Shown here: in pieces, positions 7,163 through 15,133 of the stretch | Numbering within the stretch: the stretch's first letter is position 1 | How the letters are laid out: each line of letters opens with the position of its first letter | Assembly (NCBI GenBank): GCA_964395915.1 | Contig: CAYNDB010000044.1 | Span: 1 to 18,971, forward strand | Source of the DNA: CAYNDB01 sp964395915 | GTDB taxonomy: Bacteria; Nitrospinota_A; UBA7883; JAJRTC01 | Length of the DNA: 18,971 nt | Reading direction: 5' to 3' | The notes under the pieces: generated by a model | Seen by the model: only the letters and a program-made list of their open reading frames with translations | Database searches by the model: none | What the model was told of the DNA's origin: nothing | Translations under genes and position numbers: made by a program

Positions 7163-8173
7163 TTAGCTATCCATAACCACTCCTGTATATGCCCCGCAAA
7201 ATCCACATTTTCCCCCAATAATGTTAATTTCAGGAATGGAATACCCAGAGCGCTCGATAACAACTTTTCCACACTCTGGACACCTTGTCTGGCTATGACT
7301 GTCGGACATTATATTGCCGACATAAACATGCTTCAATTTTTTAGATGCGATATCCGCCGCATGGTAAAGAGTGTCGAGCGGTGTGGCAGACGCCGTTTGC
7401 CTGTAATCCGGGTGGTACCTTGAAAAATGGAGCGGGATCATAGGATCCAGCTCAGCTAAAAAATCGGTAAGTTTCTCGAACATCTCGTCACTGTCGTTTA
7501 GCCCAGGTATCACAAGATTGGTAATTTCAATGTGAGTTGAGCCGACAGAACGCTTTACCGTTTCCAGCACAGGATCAAGCTTCCCGCGACATGTTTTTTT
7601 ATAGAAAGTTTTGTCCATAGATTTTATATCTACATTCATGGCGTCTATCCATGGCAAAATTTCCTCAAGCGGCTCCCGGTTTATCATGCCGTTTGTCACT
7701 AGAACATTTTTAAGCCCTTTGGCCCGAATCGCCTTTGCGGTATCCAGTACGTATTCAAACCATATAAACGGCTCTGTGTAGGTGTAGGCCACTCCAATAC
7801 ACCCTTCATGATCCGAAAGCTCCACCGCTTTTTCCGGGGAAAGATATGTCACTTGAGCTTCCTCCTGCGATATGTAATAGTTCTGGCAAAAATCGCAACG
7901 AAGGTTACATCCATTCGGGCCGATAGATAATATTTTTGTCCCGGGATAGAAGTTGTATAAAGGTTTTTTCTCTACAGGATCGATGTTTATTGAAGTTGTA
8001 AGGCCATAGTTTACCGCATACAGCTCCCCGCCGATGTTTTCCTTGCCGCGGCATATGCTCGTCTTCCCTTTCGGCAAAACACAGTTGAACGGGCAAAGCA
8101 GACATTGCACACGCCCTTTGTCAACTGGTTGCCAATACGAAGCCGGATGAGGGTTTGTTTCTGCCGCTCTCAT
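7163..8173 (-). CDS. amrS: AmrS-type radical SAM protein (AmmeMemoRadiSam system)
   Basis: 336 residues, the full family length. The radical SAM cluster motif is CNLRCDFC (C89, C93, C96), which binds a [4Fe-4S] cluster that cleaves S-adenosylmethionine. An N-terminal cysteine group (C24, C27, C31, C41 in QCLLCPFNC...TSIC) and a C-terminal pair of CXXC knuckles (C298/C301, C323/C326) are the hallmarks of AmrS. The segment PVEKKPLYNFYPG after the N-terminal group and YTYTEPFIWFEY are also family blocks. AmrS normally belongs with AmrA (AMMECR1) and AmrB (MEMO1); neither is in this window. Its substrate is not firmly known. The ATG at 8173 has AAGGA about 10 nt upstream and lies 25 nt after the stop of the CBS-domain gene, so the two are probably co-transcribed. 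Confidence 0.9.
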   Translation of the reverse strand: MRAAETNPHPASYWQPVDKGRVQCLLCPFNCVLPKGKTSICRGKENIGGELYAVNYGLTTSINIDPVEKKPLYNFYPGTKILSIGPNGCNLRCDFCQNYYISQEEAQVTYLSPEKAVELSDHEGCIGVAYTYTEPFIWFEYVLDTAKAIRAKGLKNVLVTNGMINREPLEEILPWIDAMNVDIKSMDKTFYKKTCRGKLDPVLETVKRSVGSTHIEITNLVIPGLNDSDEMFEKLTDFLAELDPMIPLHFSRYHPDYRQTASATPLDTLYHAADIASKKLKHVYVGNIMSDSHSQTRCPECGKVVIERSGYSIPEINIIGGKCGFCGAYTGVVMDS

Positions 8174-8198
8174 GTCAGCGTATTCCTTACGTCATGGT

Positions 8199-8846
8199 CT
8201 ATGTGTCTTTGCCGTAGGCGTCCAATACTTTAACACCACGTTTTTCAAGATCCCGCACGATAGGTTTTACAGGACACGAGTCGAGACGTATATGACATAT
8301 CTGCCTGTGGCCCTCGCCTCCAGGCGTGGCTGAATAACTTAATATTTTAGCTTTATGGTGGTTAAATGTGTAAAACAGGGCGTCCATATCATCTATTTCG
8401 TCAAGGAACTCTACGTCAATCGTCGACGAAGACTGTATCGATTGCAACATCTCCACGAAAATCCCCAGAAGATCGCCTTTGCTGACAATCCCGCCCAGCT
8501 TCCCACTGTCCATCACCGGCAACGCGCCTATTTTAAGCCTCAAAATAAGTTTCACAGCGTCGGTCACACTCATGCCAGGATCTGCGGTAATAACTCCTGT
8601 CGTCATCAGATCCCGCACTTTGAAGTCGGAAAGTTTAGAAAATTTGTTTTTTGCGCCTTTCAATGTTTTTCTGGGAATGATGGCCTGCCTCAAGTCGCGA
8701 TCGGAAAGCATGCCGACAAGCTTTTGGCCTTTCATCACGGGGAGATGGGCAAATCGTCCTTTCATCATCTTGTCGTGAGCGCTTTTAACGCCGCTGTCAG
8801 GGGCGATGGTTACTACCTTGCGTGTCATTATTTGTCCTATATGCAT
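8199..8846 (-). CDS. AcuB-like protein: tandem CBS domains plus ACT-like C-terminus
   Basis: 215 residues, cytoplasmic, no signal or membrane segment. Residues 1-60 form the first CBS motif (IMTRKVVTIAPDSG...LVGMLSDRDLR) and about 75-130 the second (LMTTGVITADPGMSV...GGIVSKGDLL). Residues about 140-215 resemble the ACT-type domain of AcuB-like proteins. CBS pairs bind adenosine nucleotides and ACT domains bind small metabolites, so this is probably an energy- or ligand-sensing regulator. The target is not visible; despite the AcuB resemblance, no acetoin genes are nearby. The start is well supported: AGGAGG lies 8 nt before the ATG. It is the first gene of the probable operon with the AmrS gene. 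Confidence 0.82.
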   Translation of the reverse strand: MHIGQIMTRKVVTIAPDSGVKSAHDKMMKGRFAHLPVMKGQKLVGMLSDRDLRQAIIPRKTLKGAKNKFSKLSDFKVRDLMTTGVITADPGMSVTDAVKLILRLKIGALPVMDSGKLGGIVSKGDLLGIFVEMLQSIQSSSTIDVEFLDEIDDMDALFYTFNHHKAKILSYSATPGGEGHRQICHIRLDSCPVKPIVRDLEKRGVKVLDAYGKDT

Positions 8847-8890
8847 CCTGAGACCCTCCTGGAAAGTATAATCAACCCCTGGTACCCTTC

Positions 8891-8920
8891 ATTCTATTCA
8901 CGCCCCGTCAAAATGGTCAA
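8891..8920 (-). promoter_or_regulatory. Candidate sigma70 promoter for the CBS-amrS operon
   Basis: Minus-strand TTGACC (8920-8915, 5/6) and TAGAAT (8896-8891, 5/6) with an 18-nt spacer; the predicted leader is about 38 nt. The rest of the 245-nt divergent gap (8847-9091) must also drive the plus-strand GAF gene. There TATACT at 9033-9038 is a possible -10 with only a weak -35. Confidence 0.45.
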
Positions 8921-9091
8921 TCCAAAACGCCATCAAAAGAACGTCACATCGCCAAAACGATTTTTTAGCAAAGAAATCATGGACATTGGAACTTGTCGGA
9001 CATTTTGTCTTTCAGTAAATATTGTTACGGTTTATACTGTTGCCGGTAAAAAGTAATTGACATCATATTAAAGGATATAAAGTTAGCGGGT

Positions 9092-10555
9092 ATGCCTGAC
9101 GCGCTAAAAGACGAGCTTCAAAACATTGTTCGGCTGACCGGAAACGTTACAGACGCTTTCACAGCCGCCCTTTTTCTTGCGGATACACAGCATGACGACA
9201 TGCTTACGCTTCGAGCGTATCAAACCCTTTCGGAAAGCATCATACCCGACGTAGAGATTCCAATAGGGCGCGGGCTTATCGGTTGGGTCGCTAAAAACGA
9301 ACGTCCCACTCACGCCACAAATTTTGACAGGGACACAAAAACTCTTCAATTTTATTCACAGGACGAGGAAATCAAGTCTTTCGCCGCAGAGCCAATTTTT
9401 GACGGCGACAGGGTTATAGGCGTCCTCTCTATAGACAGCAAACGTCAATATGTTTTTACCGATAAAGTGTTAAAAATTCTCCGTGATTTTTCGGTGGCCA
9501 TCGCAGGTGTAATTACTCAGGGCAAACGCAGGATCGAGCTCGACTCCGAGGCGGTGGCGTTTGAAACTCTGGCGGATTTGGTTGACAAAATAACAACTTG
9601 CGAAAATTTTACAGAGCTTACCAATACGCTCATGTTGAACCTCTCAACTCTCATTCCGCACGATAACATATACATTGCTGTTCGCTCCCATGAAGAAGAC
9701 AAGTTCAATCTCGTTAACGCGACACCTCATGAGACAAATGGCTTCACGGAGGTGGACCTGCCTCTTACCCATTACAGGCTCGGCTGGGTTATCCAGCAAG
9801 GAAGAGCCTTTTACCTTCCCGATATCGGCGACGCTCCTGTCGCTCCAGGCGAGGAGGCGGAATGGGGTTCATTTATCGGAGCGCCCATGATGTCGCACAA
9901 TACTGTAACCGGAGCCATAGGGCTCGTGTTACGAAAAGCGAACTCTTTCCGGCAGGTAGATGCAAAGTCTCTGTCAATTTTGGCGGCCGCCTGCTCTTCG
10001 GCTTTCGCGAACCTGCAGTTAAAAAATAAAATGCGCAAGGCGGCCTTGAAAGATCCGTTAACCAATACGGTGTCACACCATCACCTCCTTGAAAGCCACG
10101 GCAGACTGAAAGGCGAAGGGGCGGTTATTATGGTCAACATCGCCGGGTTCACAAAAATAAACTTGAAGCTTGGAATGGGGGGTGGTGAGGCTGTGCTTGT
10201 TGACACCGCCAACAGGTTAAACGAAGTAGTGGGGGACGGAGGCATCGTAAGCAGATTTTATGGCGACCGGTTCATAATTTTGCTAAGGGATATTTCCAAA
10301 AACGACGTTATGGAAAAAATACACGCCGTGGAAGAAGCGATAAGCGGGAAGCCATTTGCATATAAAGGATACGAGATACATGTCACCACGGCAATCGGAG
10401 CCACAAGGTTTCCCTTGGACGGAAAAAATGTCGAAGACCTGATGCTTAAAGCCCAGGCGGCCGCTGAAAAGGCAAGAGTATCCAAAACCTCCAGGATATC
10501 GCTTTACGGTGAGCCTGAGATGGGCCAGACGGCCCGTCTACGTGTTATAGAATAG
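9092..10555 (+). CDS. Tandem GAF protein with degenerate GGDEF domain
   Basis: 487 residues, soluble. The first GAF domain covers about residues 8-145 (PIGRGLIGWVAKNERPTHA...FAAEPIFDGDRVIGVLSIDS). The second covers about 165-320 (YRLGWVIQQGRAFYLPDI...SFIGAPMMSHNTVTGAIGLVL). A GGDEF-like domain follows at about 325-480. It keeps the DPLTN start and the fold, but the signature is YGDRF (Y390-F394, nt 10259-10273) instead of GG[DE]EF. The catalytic acid is lost, so c-di-GMP synthesis is unlikely; it may bind GTP or act as a scaffold. GAF ligands cannot be read from the sequence. It ends 5 nt before the mreB gene, so the two are almost certainly co-transcribed, which suggests a link between signal sensing and cell shape. 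The start lacks a well-spaced ribosome site (AAAGGA is 16 nt upstream). Confidence 0.87.
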   Translation: MPDALKDELQNIVRLTGNVTDAFTAALFLADTQHDDMLTLRAYQTLSESIIPDVEIPIGRGLIGWVAKNERPTHATNFDRDTKTLQFYSQDEEIKSFAAEPIFDGDRVIGVLSIDSKRQYVFTDKVLKILRDFSVAIAGVITQGKRRIELDSEAVAFETLADLVDKITTCENFTELTNTLMLNLSTLIPHDNIYIAVRSHEEDKFNLVNATPHETNGFTEVDLPLTHYRLGWVIQQGRAFYLPDIGDAPVAPGEEAEWGSFIGAPMMSHNTVTGAIGLVLRKANSFRQVDAKSLSILAAACSSAFANLQLKNKMRKAALKDPLTNTVSHHHLLESHGRLKGEGAVIMVNIAGFTKINLKLGMGGGEAVLVDTANRLNEVVGDGGIVSRFYGDRFIILLRDISKNDVMEKIHAVEEAISGKPFAYKGYEIHVTTAIGATRFPLDGKNVEDLMLKAQAAAEKARVSKTSRISLYGEPEMGQTARLRVIE

Positions 10556-10560
10556 CCTGT

Positions 10561-11586
10561 ATGTGGCTTAAAAGCTTATCAAACTTCTCCCGCGCTGACC
10601 TCGCCATGGACCTTGGCACGGCAAACTCCCTGGTATACTCCAAAGGGGAGGGAATAGTCTTGAACGAGCCGTCGGTTGTGGCGCTGTCGAAAACGACGAG
10701 ACAGGTTCTCGCTATTGGATCTCCCGCCAAGGCCATGTTTGGCAAAACTCCGGACGATATAGAGGTTGTCCGGCCAATGAAAGACGGCGTGATAGCCGAT
10801 TTCGACTCAACCAGAAAAATGGTGTCCCACTTTATAAAATCTGTCCGCAAGGGGCGATTTATGCGGAAACCGAAAATCATCATATGTGTCCCCTCTGGAA
10901 TAACCCAGGTAGAAAAAAAAGCTGTAATTGATTCCGCTCTCGCCGCTGGTGTGCGTCAGGCCATTCTTGTGGACGAGCCTATGGCGGCCGCTATCGGGAC
11001 TAAAATGCCGGTTGGCGAATCTTGCGGCAACCTTATCGTGGATATCGGAGGCGGCACTACCGAAGTCGCCATCATATCGGTGTACGCGAACGCTTATACC
11101 GAATCGGTCCGGGTGGCCGGTGACGAGATGGATGAGGCGATGGTTAGGTACATAAGACAAAACTACAACCTGGATATCGGTCTTCTCGAAGCGGAGCGAA
11201 TAAAAATGGAGATCGGCTCGGCATATCCGCTTCAAAATCAGGTGGAAACCGTGGTCTCAGGTAGAGATATCAAAAACTGGATGCCGAAGACCGTTACGTT
11301 CACAGATGAGGATGTGCGCGACGCTATCGAAGAGCCTGTGAGGGCAATATGCGAGGCCGTTCGGAAAGCTTTGGAAAACACGACGCCTGAGCTGGTCACA
11401 GATATCTCTCAGCGTGGAATCGTTTTGGCGGGTGGTGGCGCGATGATAAAAGGACTGGGAACGAGGCTGAACAAGTTTCTTAACGTCCCGGTATACCGCG
11501 CAAAAGACCCTTTGACCGCAGTTGTGCGTGGCGCAGGGATGATCATGGAAGATTGGGAAACCTACAAACGCGTTGCGATTAACTGA
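10561..11586 (+). CDS. mreB: MreB-family actin-like cell shape protein
   Basis: 341 residues, the normal MreB length. The actin-fold nucleotide site is complete: phosphate-1 loop DLGTANSLVY (from D17), phosphate-2 loop DIGGGTTEVA and adenosine loop LAGGGAMIKGLG. Other MreB blocks are IVLNEPSVVA and ILVDEPMAAAIG. MreB polymerises under the inner membrane and directs lateral cell-wall synthesis. The start at 10561 matches the usual short amphipathic N-terminus before the first strand, though no ribosome site is visible, consistent with coupling to the gene ending 5 nt upstream. No mreC or mreD follows, so this may be a second, stand-alone MreB paralogue. A hairpin lies just downstream. Confidence 0.95.
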   Translation: MWLKSLSNFSRADLAMDLGTANSLVYSKGEGIVLNEPSVVALSKTTRQVLAIGSPAKAMFGKTPDDIEVVRPMKDGVIADFDSTRKMVSHFIKSVRKGRFMRKPKIIICVPSGITQVEKKAVIDSALAAGVRQAILVDEPMAAAIGTKMPVGESCGNLIVDIGGGTTEVAIISVYANAYTESVRVAGDEMDEAMVRYIRQNYNLDIGLLEAERIKMEIGSAYPLQNQVETVVSGRDIKNWMPKTVTFTDEDVRDAIEEPVRAICEAVRKALENTTPELVTDISQRGIVLAGGGAMIKGLGTRLNKFLNVPVYRAKDPLTAVVRGAGMIMEDWETYKRVAIN

Positions 11587-11609
11587 GATATCCTTCCGTT
11601 ATCAAGCTC

Positions 11610-11641
11610 GACAACCACATTCATCGCAATGTGGGATTGTC
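11610..11641. terminator. Hairpin downstream of mreB (possible terminator)
   Basis: GACAACCACATT (11610-11621) pairs with AATGTGG (11628-11634) and, past a 2-nt GA bulge, TTGTC (11637-11641). This gives a 12-bp stem with a 6-nt loop starting 24 nt after the mreB stop. No U-tract follows, so intrinsic termination is not certain. A second, weaker hairpin (CTGA-CGCT/AGCG-TCAG, 11706-11733) lies before the next promoter. Confidence 0.45.
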
Positions 11642-11734
11642 TGTCGTGACGCCGATCACACATGATGGACGCGGACAGAATCGAAAGAAAAGCTTCCGCC
11701 CAAGTCTGATTCGCTGATAAATTTTAGCGTCAGC

Positions 11735-11743
11735 TGTTATAAT
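11735..11743 (+). promoter_or_regulatory. Extended -10 promoter for the heme sensor phosphatase gene
   Basis: TGT followed by a perfect TATAAT (11738-11743) forms an extended -10 element, which can work with little or no -35; the -35 position has no good match. Transcription would start near nt 11750, about 73 nt before the ATG. The rest of the 236-nt gap after mreB holds the two hairpins noted above. Confidence 0.45.
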
Positions 11744-11822
11744 AAAAGGGTTTAAATTGTAACCGAATAGCATTTAGTGGTTTGCATTTCTTAAAACCAT
11801 TTAAAGTGTCTATACTCAAGAT

Positions 11823-14093
11823 ATGGTGAACAGAAGTCCTGTAAAGTATCAGCGAATTGGGCTTAGCGCGCGAGTCGTTTTCATTGGCCTGCTTCTTTTG
11901 ACTGCGCTTGTCGCAAGCCAGTTGTGGGAATATCAGACAGCCGTTCAGCTGGCGACCGAACAATCTGAGACAGAGGCCAGACAAACTGCGGAGTATATTC
12001 GAGTTTCGGTAATGGAGATCGCCTCAACATCGGTAGAGGGTGGTGGGGCGCTCGATCCGTTTCTGGACAGATTAAGCAAAAGGCCCGGGATAAGCGTCAG
12101 GGTAATTCATAGCGAGGCCATCAACGCGGAATTTGGGGAGGAGTCTTACGAAAACCCCGCAAATGCCATGGAAAAAGCGGCCCTGCTGGACGGTAAGCCA
12201 CGACACTGGCACACGGATGATTTCTTTTTCCACGCTATTCCACTAAAAGCCACAGCGGCGTGCGTAGCATGTCATCTTTTACCTACAAGTTCCACCGAGC
12301 TTATACCTATTGGATACACTATTGGCCTTCTGGAAGTTAAAATCTCGACTGTAGCGCTCAAAATGGCTCGTGAAAAACTTTTTCGCCATACTGTTGTCGC
12401 GATATTATTGATATTCATAGCGGTTTTTATTTTTGCTTACGCCATACATGTGGCCTCAAGAAATATAGAATTTTCCGAACAGCAGAAAAGCGCGGTTATC
12501 AAGTCGATTGGCGAAGGCATAGTTGTCATCGATGCTAACTTTTTGATCCTTTCAACAAACCATGAACTTTGCAATAACTTTGGCTGCCTTGAAGGAGAAT
12601 TGATAAATCAAAATATCAAAACTCTTTTCGCTTCGGAATATCATGCGACGATAAGTAAAGGGATTGAACATTTTATGGAAAAAGGCTCATCAAAAATACT
12701 GGGCCACCGTATGGAAATGAAGGGAATAAAAAAGAATGGGACTGAATTCCCTATCGATGTAAGAATAGAGGCGACTCATGTAGAGCATAATAAAAACATA
12801 TTTTTTACCTTAGCCATTCGAAATATCACCGAACGAAAAAAAATGGAAAAAGAACTCCAAAGATTGGCGGGCTTTCCGGAAGGCAACCCCAATCCAGTTC
12901 TTGAACTCAGCTTGAAAAAGCAAACCATTCAATACATAAATCCAGCTGGTAAACAACAATTCCCGGAATTGAACCCACACGAATACGGACATGACGCCGA
13001 AGGTATCCCGATTGACTGGAGCCATCCTCTTTTGACAGGCCTTCAATCACGCGCCGAAAAACTTTATAAAGAAAATCTGGCCAGATCGATGGATATTTTT
13101 GAAGCTCGGATTAAGGAAAAAGATTCTGATAACGTTCAAGTGTTTGGAAGGCAGGTTCGGTATTTCCCCCAACAAGGATTATTGCGCTTGTATACCATGG
13201 ATATTACCAGACAGGAAAAGCTCGCCGCCGAAACAAGGGAATTGCTTACGGAGGTGAGGGAAATCCGTAATGCGCTGGAGATGGAGCATCAGGAAGCGGA
13301 GGATATAGGGAAATCACTGCTAAAGCATGGCGTAAAAAACAAGCGTTTCCTTTCGGCCAATATTGTCGAGCAAAGCTCTAAAGCCGGGGGAGACAGGGCT
13401 GGGTTTATAACCGAAACAGGGGACGAACGCCATAAAGAATGGCTGGCTGTATTTGACGCGTCTGGACATGGAAAGGGGGCGGCCAAATTTCAGGAGGTCA
13501 TGTTGGGGTCGCTTCTCGCCTTGCTGGCAAAAGAGTTTCCGATGAAAGACGCTCTAATAGCGACGAACACCATGATTGAAAAACTTGAATCAGAGCGTTT
13601 TCTTGTCGGGAACGTTTGGCGCGTGATGGACGAAGATGAAAAAGTAACTGTCGACGGATCGGTCTGGATCGAGGAATTCAACATAGCCCAGCATGAGGTT
13701 TTAGAGATCGATCTGGACTCCGGGGAAGTTAAAAAATGGGACTGGCCCAGAGGACGGAAACCGGAACGCGCCATGCCGCTCGGAGCGTATGATGACGGGT
13801 TCGATGATCTGGACCCAATGTATCGCAAAGTAAAAAAAGGCGCGCGAGTCGTAACTTATACGGATGGGATAACCGAAGCGGAAAACAACAAAAAAGAAAT
13901 GTTTGGCGCATTGAGGCTTGTCGAATCGATTCAACAGTCCGCTTTCATGGCTCCGAAAGAAGCGCAGGCGTTTATTATCCGGTCGGCCAAACTTTGGGCC
14001 GGAGGGTTGGACAGCGACGCTCCAGAAGAGGCTGTTGGCCTGGTCAAGATGGAGGACGATATCACTCTGGTGATAATCGATATTTTGGCCTGA
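11823..14093 (+). CDS. Heme-binding membrane sensor with PAS domains and SpoIIE-type PP2C phosphatase
   Basis: 756 residues. Membrane helix 1 is at about 17-34. A periplasmic domain of about 35-185 resembles Tll0287/DUF3365 and has one c-heme site CVACH (C147, C150, H151). Membrane helix 2 is at about 188-209. A PAS domain (about 215-340, ending FFTLAIRNITERKKME), a second PAS-like region (about 345-460), a coiled coil (about 463-500) and a C-terminal SpoIIE-like phosphatase (about 500-756) follow. The phosphatase metal-binding Asp are present in GGD, FDASGHG, YTDGITEAEN and DDITLV. The likely role is to sense redox or gas state at the periplasmic heme and dephosphorylate a cytoplasmic Ser/Thr-phosphorylated partner, usually an anti-sigma antagonist with a STAS domain. 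No such partner is in the window. The first phosphatase motif is atypical after GGD (RAG instead of FYD), and the ribosome site is weak. Domain assignment is by eye. Confidence 0.85.
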   Translation: MVNRSPVKYQRIGLSARVVFIGLLLLTALVASQLWEYQTAVQLATEQSETEARQTAEYIRVSVMEIASTSVEGGGALDPFLDRLSKRPGISVRVIHSEAINAEFGEESYENPANAMEKAALLDGKPRHWHTDDFFFHAIPLKATAACVACHLLPTSSTELIPIGYTIGLLEVKISTVALKMAREKLFRHTVVAILLIFIAVFIFAYAIHVASRNIEFSEQQKSAVIKSIGEGIVVIDANFLILSTNHELCNNFGCLEGELINQNIKTLFASEYHATISKGIEHFMEKGSSKILGHRMEMKGIKKNGTEFPIDVRIEATHVEHNKNIFFTLAIRNITERKKMEKELQRLAGFPEGNPNPVLELSLKKQTIQYINPAGKQQFPELNPHEYGHDAEGIPIDWSHPLLTGLQSRAEKLYKENLARSMDIFEARIKEKDSDNVQVFGRQVRYFPQQGLLRLYTMDITRQEKLAAETRELLTEVREIRNALEMEHQEAEDIGKSLLKHGVKNKRFLSANIVEQSSKAGGDRAGFITETGDERHKEWLAVFDASGHGKGAAKFQEVMLGSLLALLAKEFPMKDALIATNTMIEKLESERFLVGNVWRVMDEDEKVTVDGSVWIEEFNIAQHEVLEIDLDSGEVKKWDWPRGRKPERAMPLGAYDDGFDDLDPMYRKVKKGARVVTYTDGITEAENNKKEMFGALRLVESIQQSAFMAPKEAQAFIIRSAKLWAGGLDSDAPEEAVGLVKMEDDITLVIIDILA

Positions 14094-14158
14094 ACGTTAA
14101 CAATTTATTATTTTATGACAATAGTTTTTTGTGTTTGCAAGTAAGCTTACAGGCTTGT

Positions 14159-14833
14159 CTAATACCTGGAAGGTTTCTCCTTCCAACCGTGTTCGCCGAT
14201 AAGAGGCACAAACGAGCAATCCTCTTTTTTCGTTACGGTAAACCTCTCGCCTTTCCTCACAACAAGATGAAGCTTCTGCTCCGATCCGTTTCCAACGGGA
14301 ACAACCATCCGGCCTCCATCCTTTAGCTGTTTCGCCAGCGGAACGGGGATTTCTGGCGCTCCGGCGGTGACAACGATCACGTCGAAGGGGGCGTATTTTT
14401 TTGAACCGTTAGTCCCGTCGCCCACCATGCACATAATGTTGTCCAGATGAAGCTTGTTGAATATTTTTTTCGCCTTGTTGGATAGTGAGCTTATGCGCTC
14501 CACTGAATAAACCCGCTCTACCAATGTGCTTAGGACAGCGGCCTGATAACCTGAGCCGGTGCCGATCTCCAGGACGGTTTCATCTCCTTTAAGCTTTACC
14601 ATCTGGGTCATCAGCGCGACGGTATGTGGCTTGCTTATGGTCTGCCCTCCCCCCAACGGGGCGGCGTAATCCTCATACACCCTGGTCATAAGGGCTGGCT
14701 CAACGAACATGTGGCGCGGTATTCGTCCCATTGTGGCTATGACCCGTTTATCGGATATTCCGCGGGCGATAAGCAGATCATCCACCATTTTACGGCGTTT
14801 GATCGCGTATATATCCTTCTCGGGGGCTTTCAA
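14159..14833 (-). CDS. pcm: Protein-L-isoaspartate O-methyltransferase
   Basis: 224 residues, the usual length. Family blocks are visible: RIPRHMFVEPA, GGGQTISKPHTVALM (substrate and SAM region), VLEIGTGSGYQAAVL (SAM-binding motif I) and APFDVIVVTAGAPEIP. The enzyme uses SAM to methylate isoaspartyl residues in damaged proteins so that they can revert to Asp. The start is a TTG at 14833 with AAGGA 7 nt upstream; the next in-frame ATG (14788) would remove the N-terminal helix. A good ATG lies 8 nt upstream, but in another frame and stopped after three codons (see the mini-ORF entry). It converges with the sensor gene across a 65-nt gap, which holds the 10-bp palindrome GTAAGCTTAC (14141-14150) but no clear terminator. 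Confidence 0.93.
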   Translation of the reverse strand: MKAPEKDIYAIKRRKMVDDLLIARGISDKRVIATMGRIPRHMFVEPALMTRVYEDYAAPLGGGQTISKPHTVALMTQMVKLKGDETVLEIGTGSGYQAAVLSTLVERVYSVERISSLSNKAKKIFNKLHLDNIMCMVGDGTNGSKKYAPFDVIVVTAGAPEIPVPLAKQLKDGGRMVVPVGNGSEQKLHLVVRKGERFTVTKKEDCSFVPLIGEHGWKEKPSRY

Positions 14834-14841
14834 TATTTCAT
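14830..14841 (-). other. Three-codon mini-ORF overlapping the pcm start
   Basis: On the minus strand, ATG AAA TAT TGA (14841-14830) has AGGAG 4 nt upstream, a better-placed start than the pcm TTG. Its TGA overlaps the TTG in the sequence ATTGA. It could be a coupling leader, or the sign of a one-base change that put the original ATG out of frame. Confidence 0.35.
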
Positions 14842-15133
14842 CCTTCTCCTGTTGGTTGACAAACTATGTCCGGTTGTTACGAAGCCTAACCATTTTGTAT
14901 AGTAACGCTTAAGTTTACAACACAAAAATTAATGGTAAGACTGACACAATCCTTGGTAGTGTGTCATTTTGATATATTATTAGTTCTTAGCTAGTTGATG
15001 AGATTCACTTCGTGTCTGAAGCCCGCTTCGTCGCATAAGCTCCTCAGAATGACAGCCTTATGTCATCCTGAGCCGCAGGAGAAGGATCCAAACAATCGAA
15101 AAAATTTAAAATGAAACACCACCAATCTTTAGC
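14834..15133. other. 300-nt divergent gap between pcm and the Cys-cluster gene
   Basis: No gene is seen. The gap holds an inverted repeat TGACAC/GTGTCA (14942-14947 and 14961-14966, followed by TTTT) and the palindromic repeat at 15000-15089. Weak promoter matches are TATACA near 14902-14897 on the minus strand for pcm, and TTGGTA-16-TATTAT around 14953-14980 on the plus strand. Both are low confidence. No ribosome site is clear before 15134. Confidence 0.4.
15000..15089. repeat. Palindromic intergenic repeat (TGTCATCCTGAG type)
   Basis: The core is CTCAGAATGACA (15043-15054), a 6-nt loop and TGTCATCCTGAG (15061-15072): a 12-bp stem with one mismatch. Weaker outer arms read AGATTC-ACTTCG near 15001-15012 and GAAGGATCC at 15081-15089. 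The overall pattern, TGTCAT-CTGAG followed by GAAGGATC, resembles a dispersed repeat I recall from intergenic regions of diverse bacteria. That resemblance is from memory and was not checked. No second copy is in this window and there are no transposase genes. Confidence 0.6.

Noticed and set aside
8355..9056. 233-codon plus-strand frame opposite the CBS gene
   Set aside because: The minus strand encodes clear CBS motifs with a strong ribosome site; the plus-strand product is His/Arg-rich with no recognisable domain.
9057..9085. TTGACA at 9057 as the -35 box of the GAF gene
   Set aside because: No acceptable -10 lies 16-18 nt downstream, and TATAA-like bases are only about 11 nt away.
14060..14075. 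TATCAC/GTGATA hairpin near the end of the sensor gene as a terminator
   Set aside because: It encodes the conserved DDITL motif of the phosphatase and has no U-tract.
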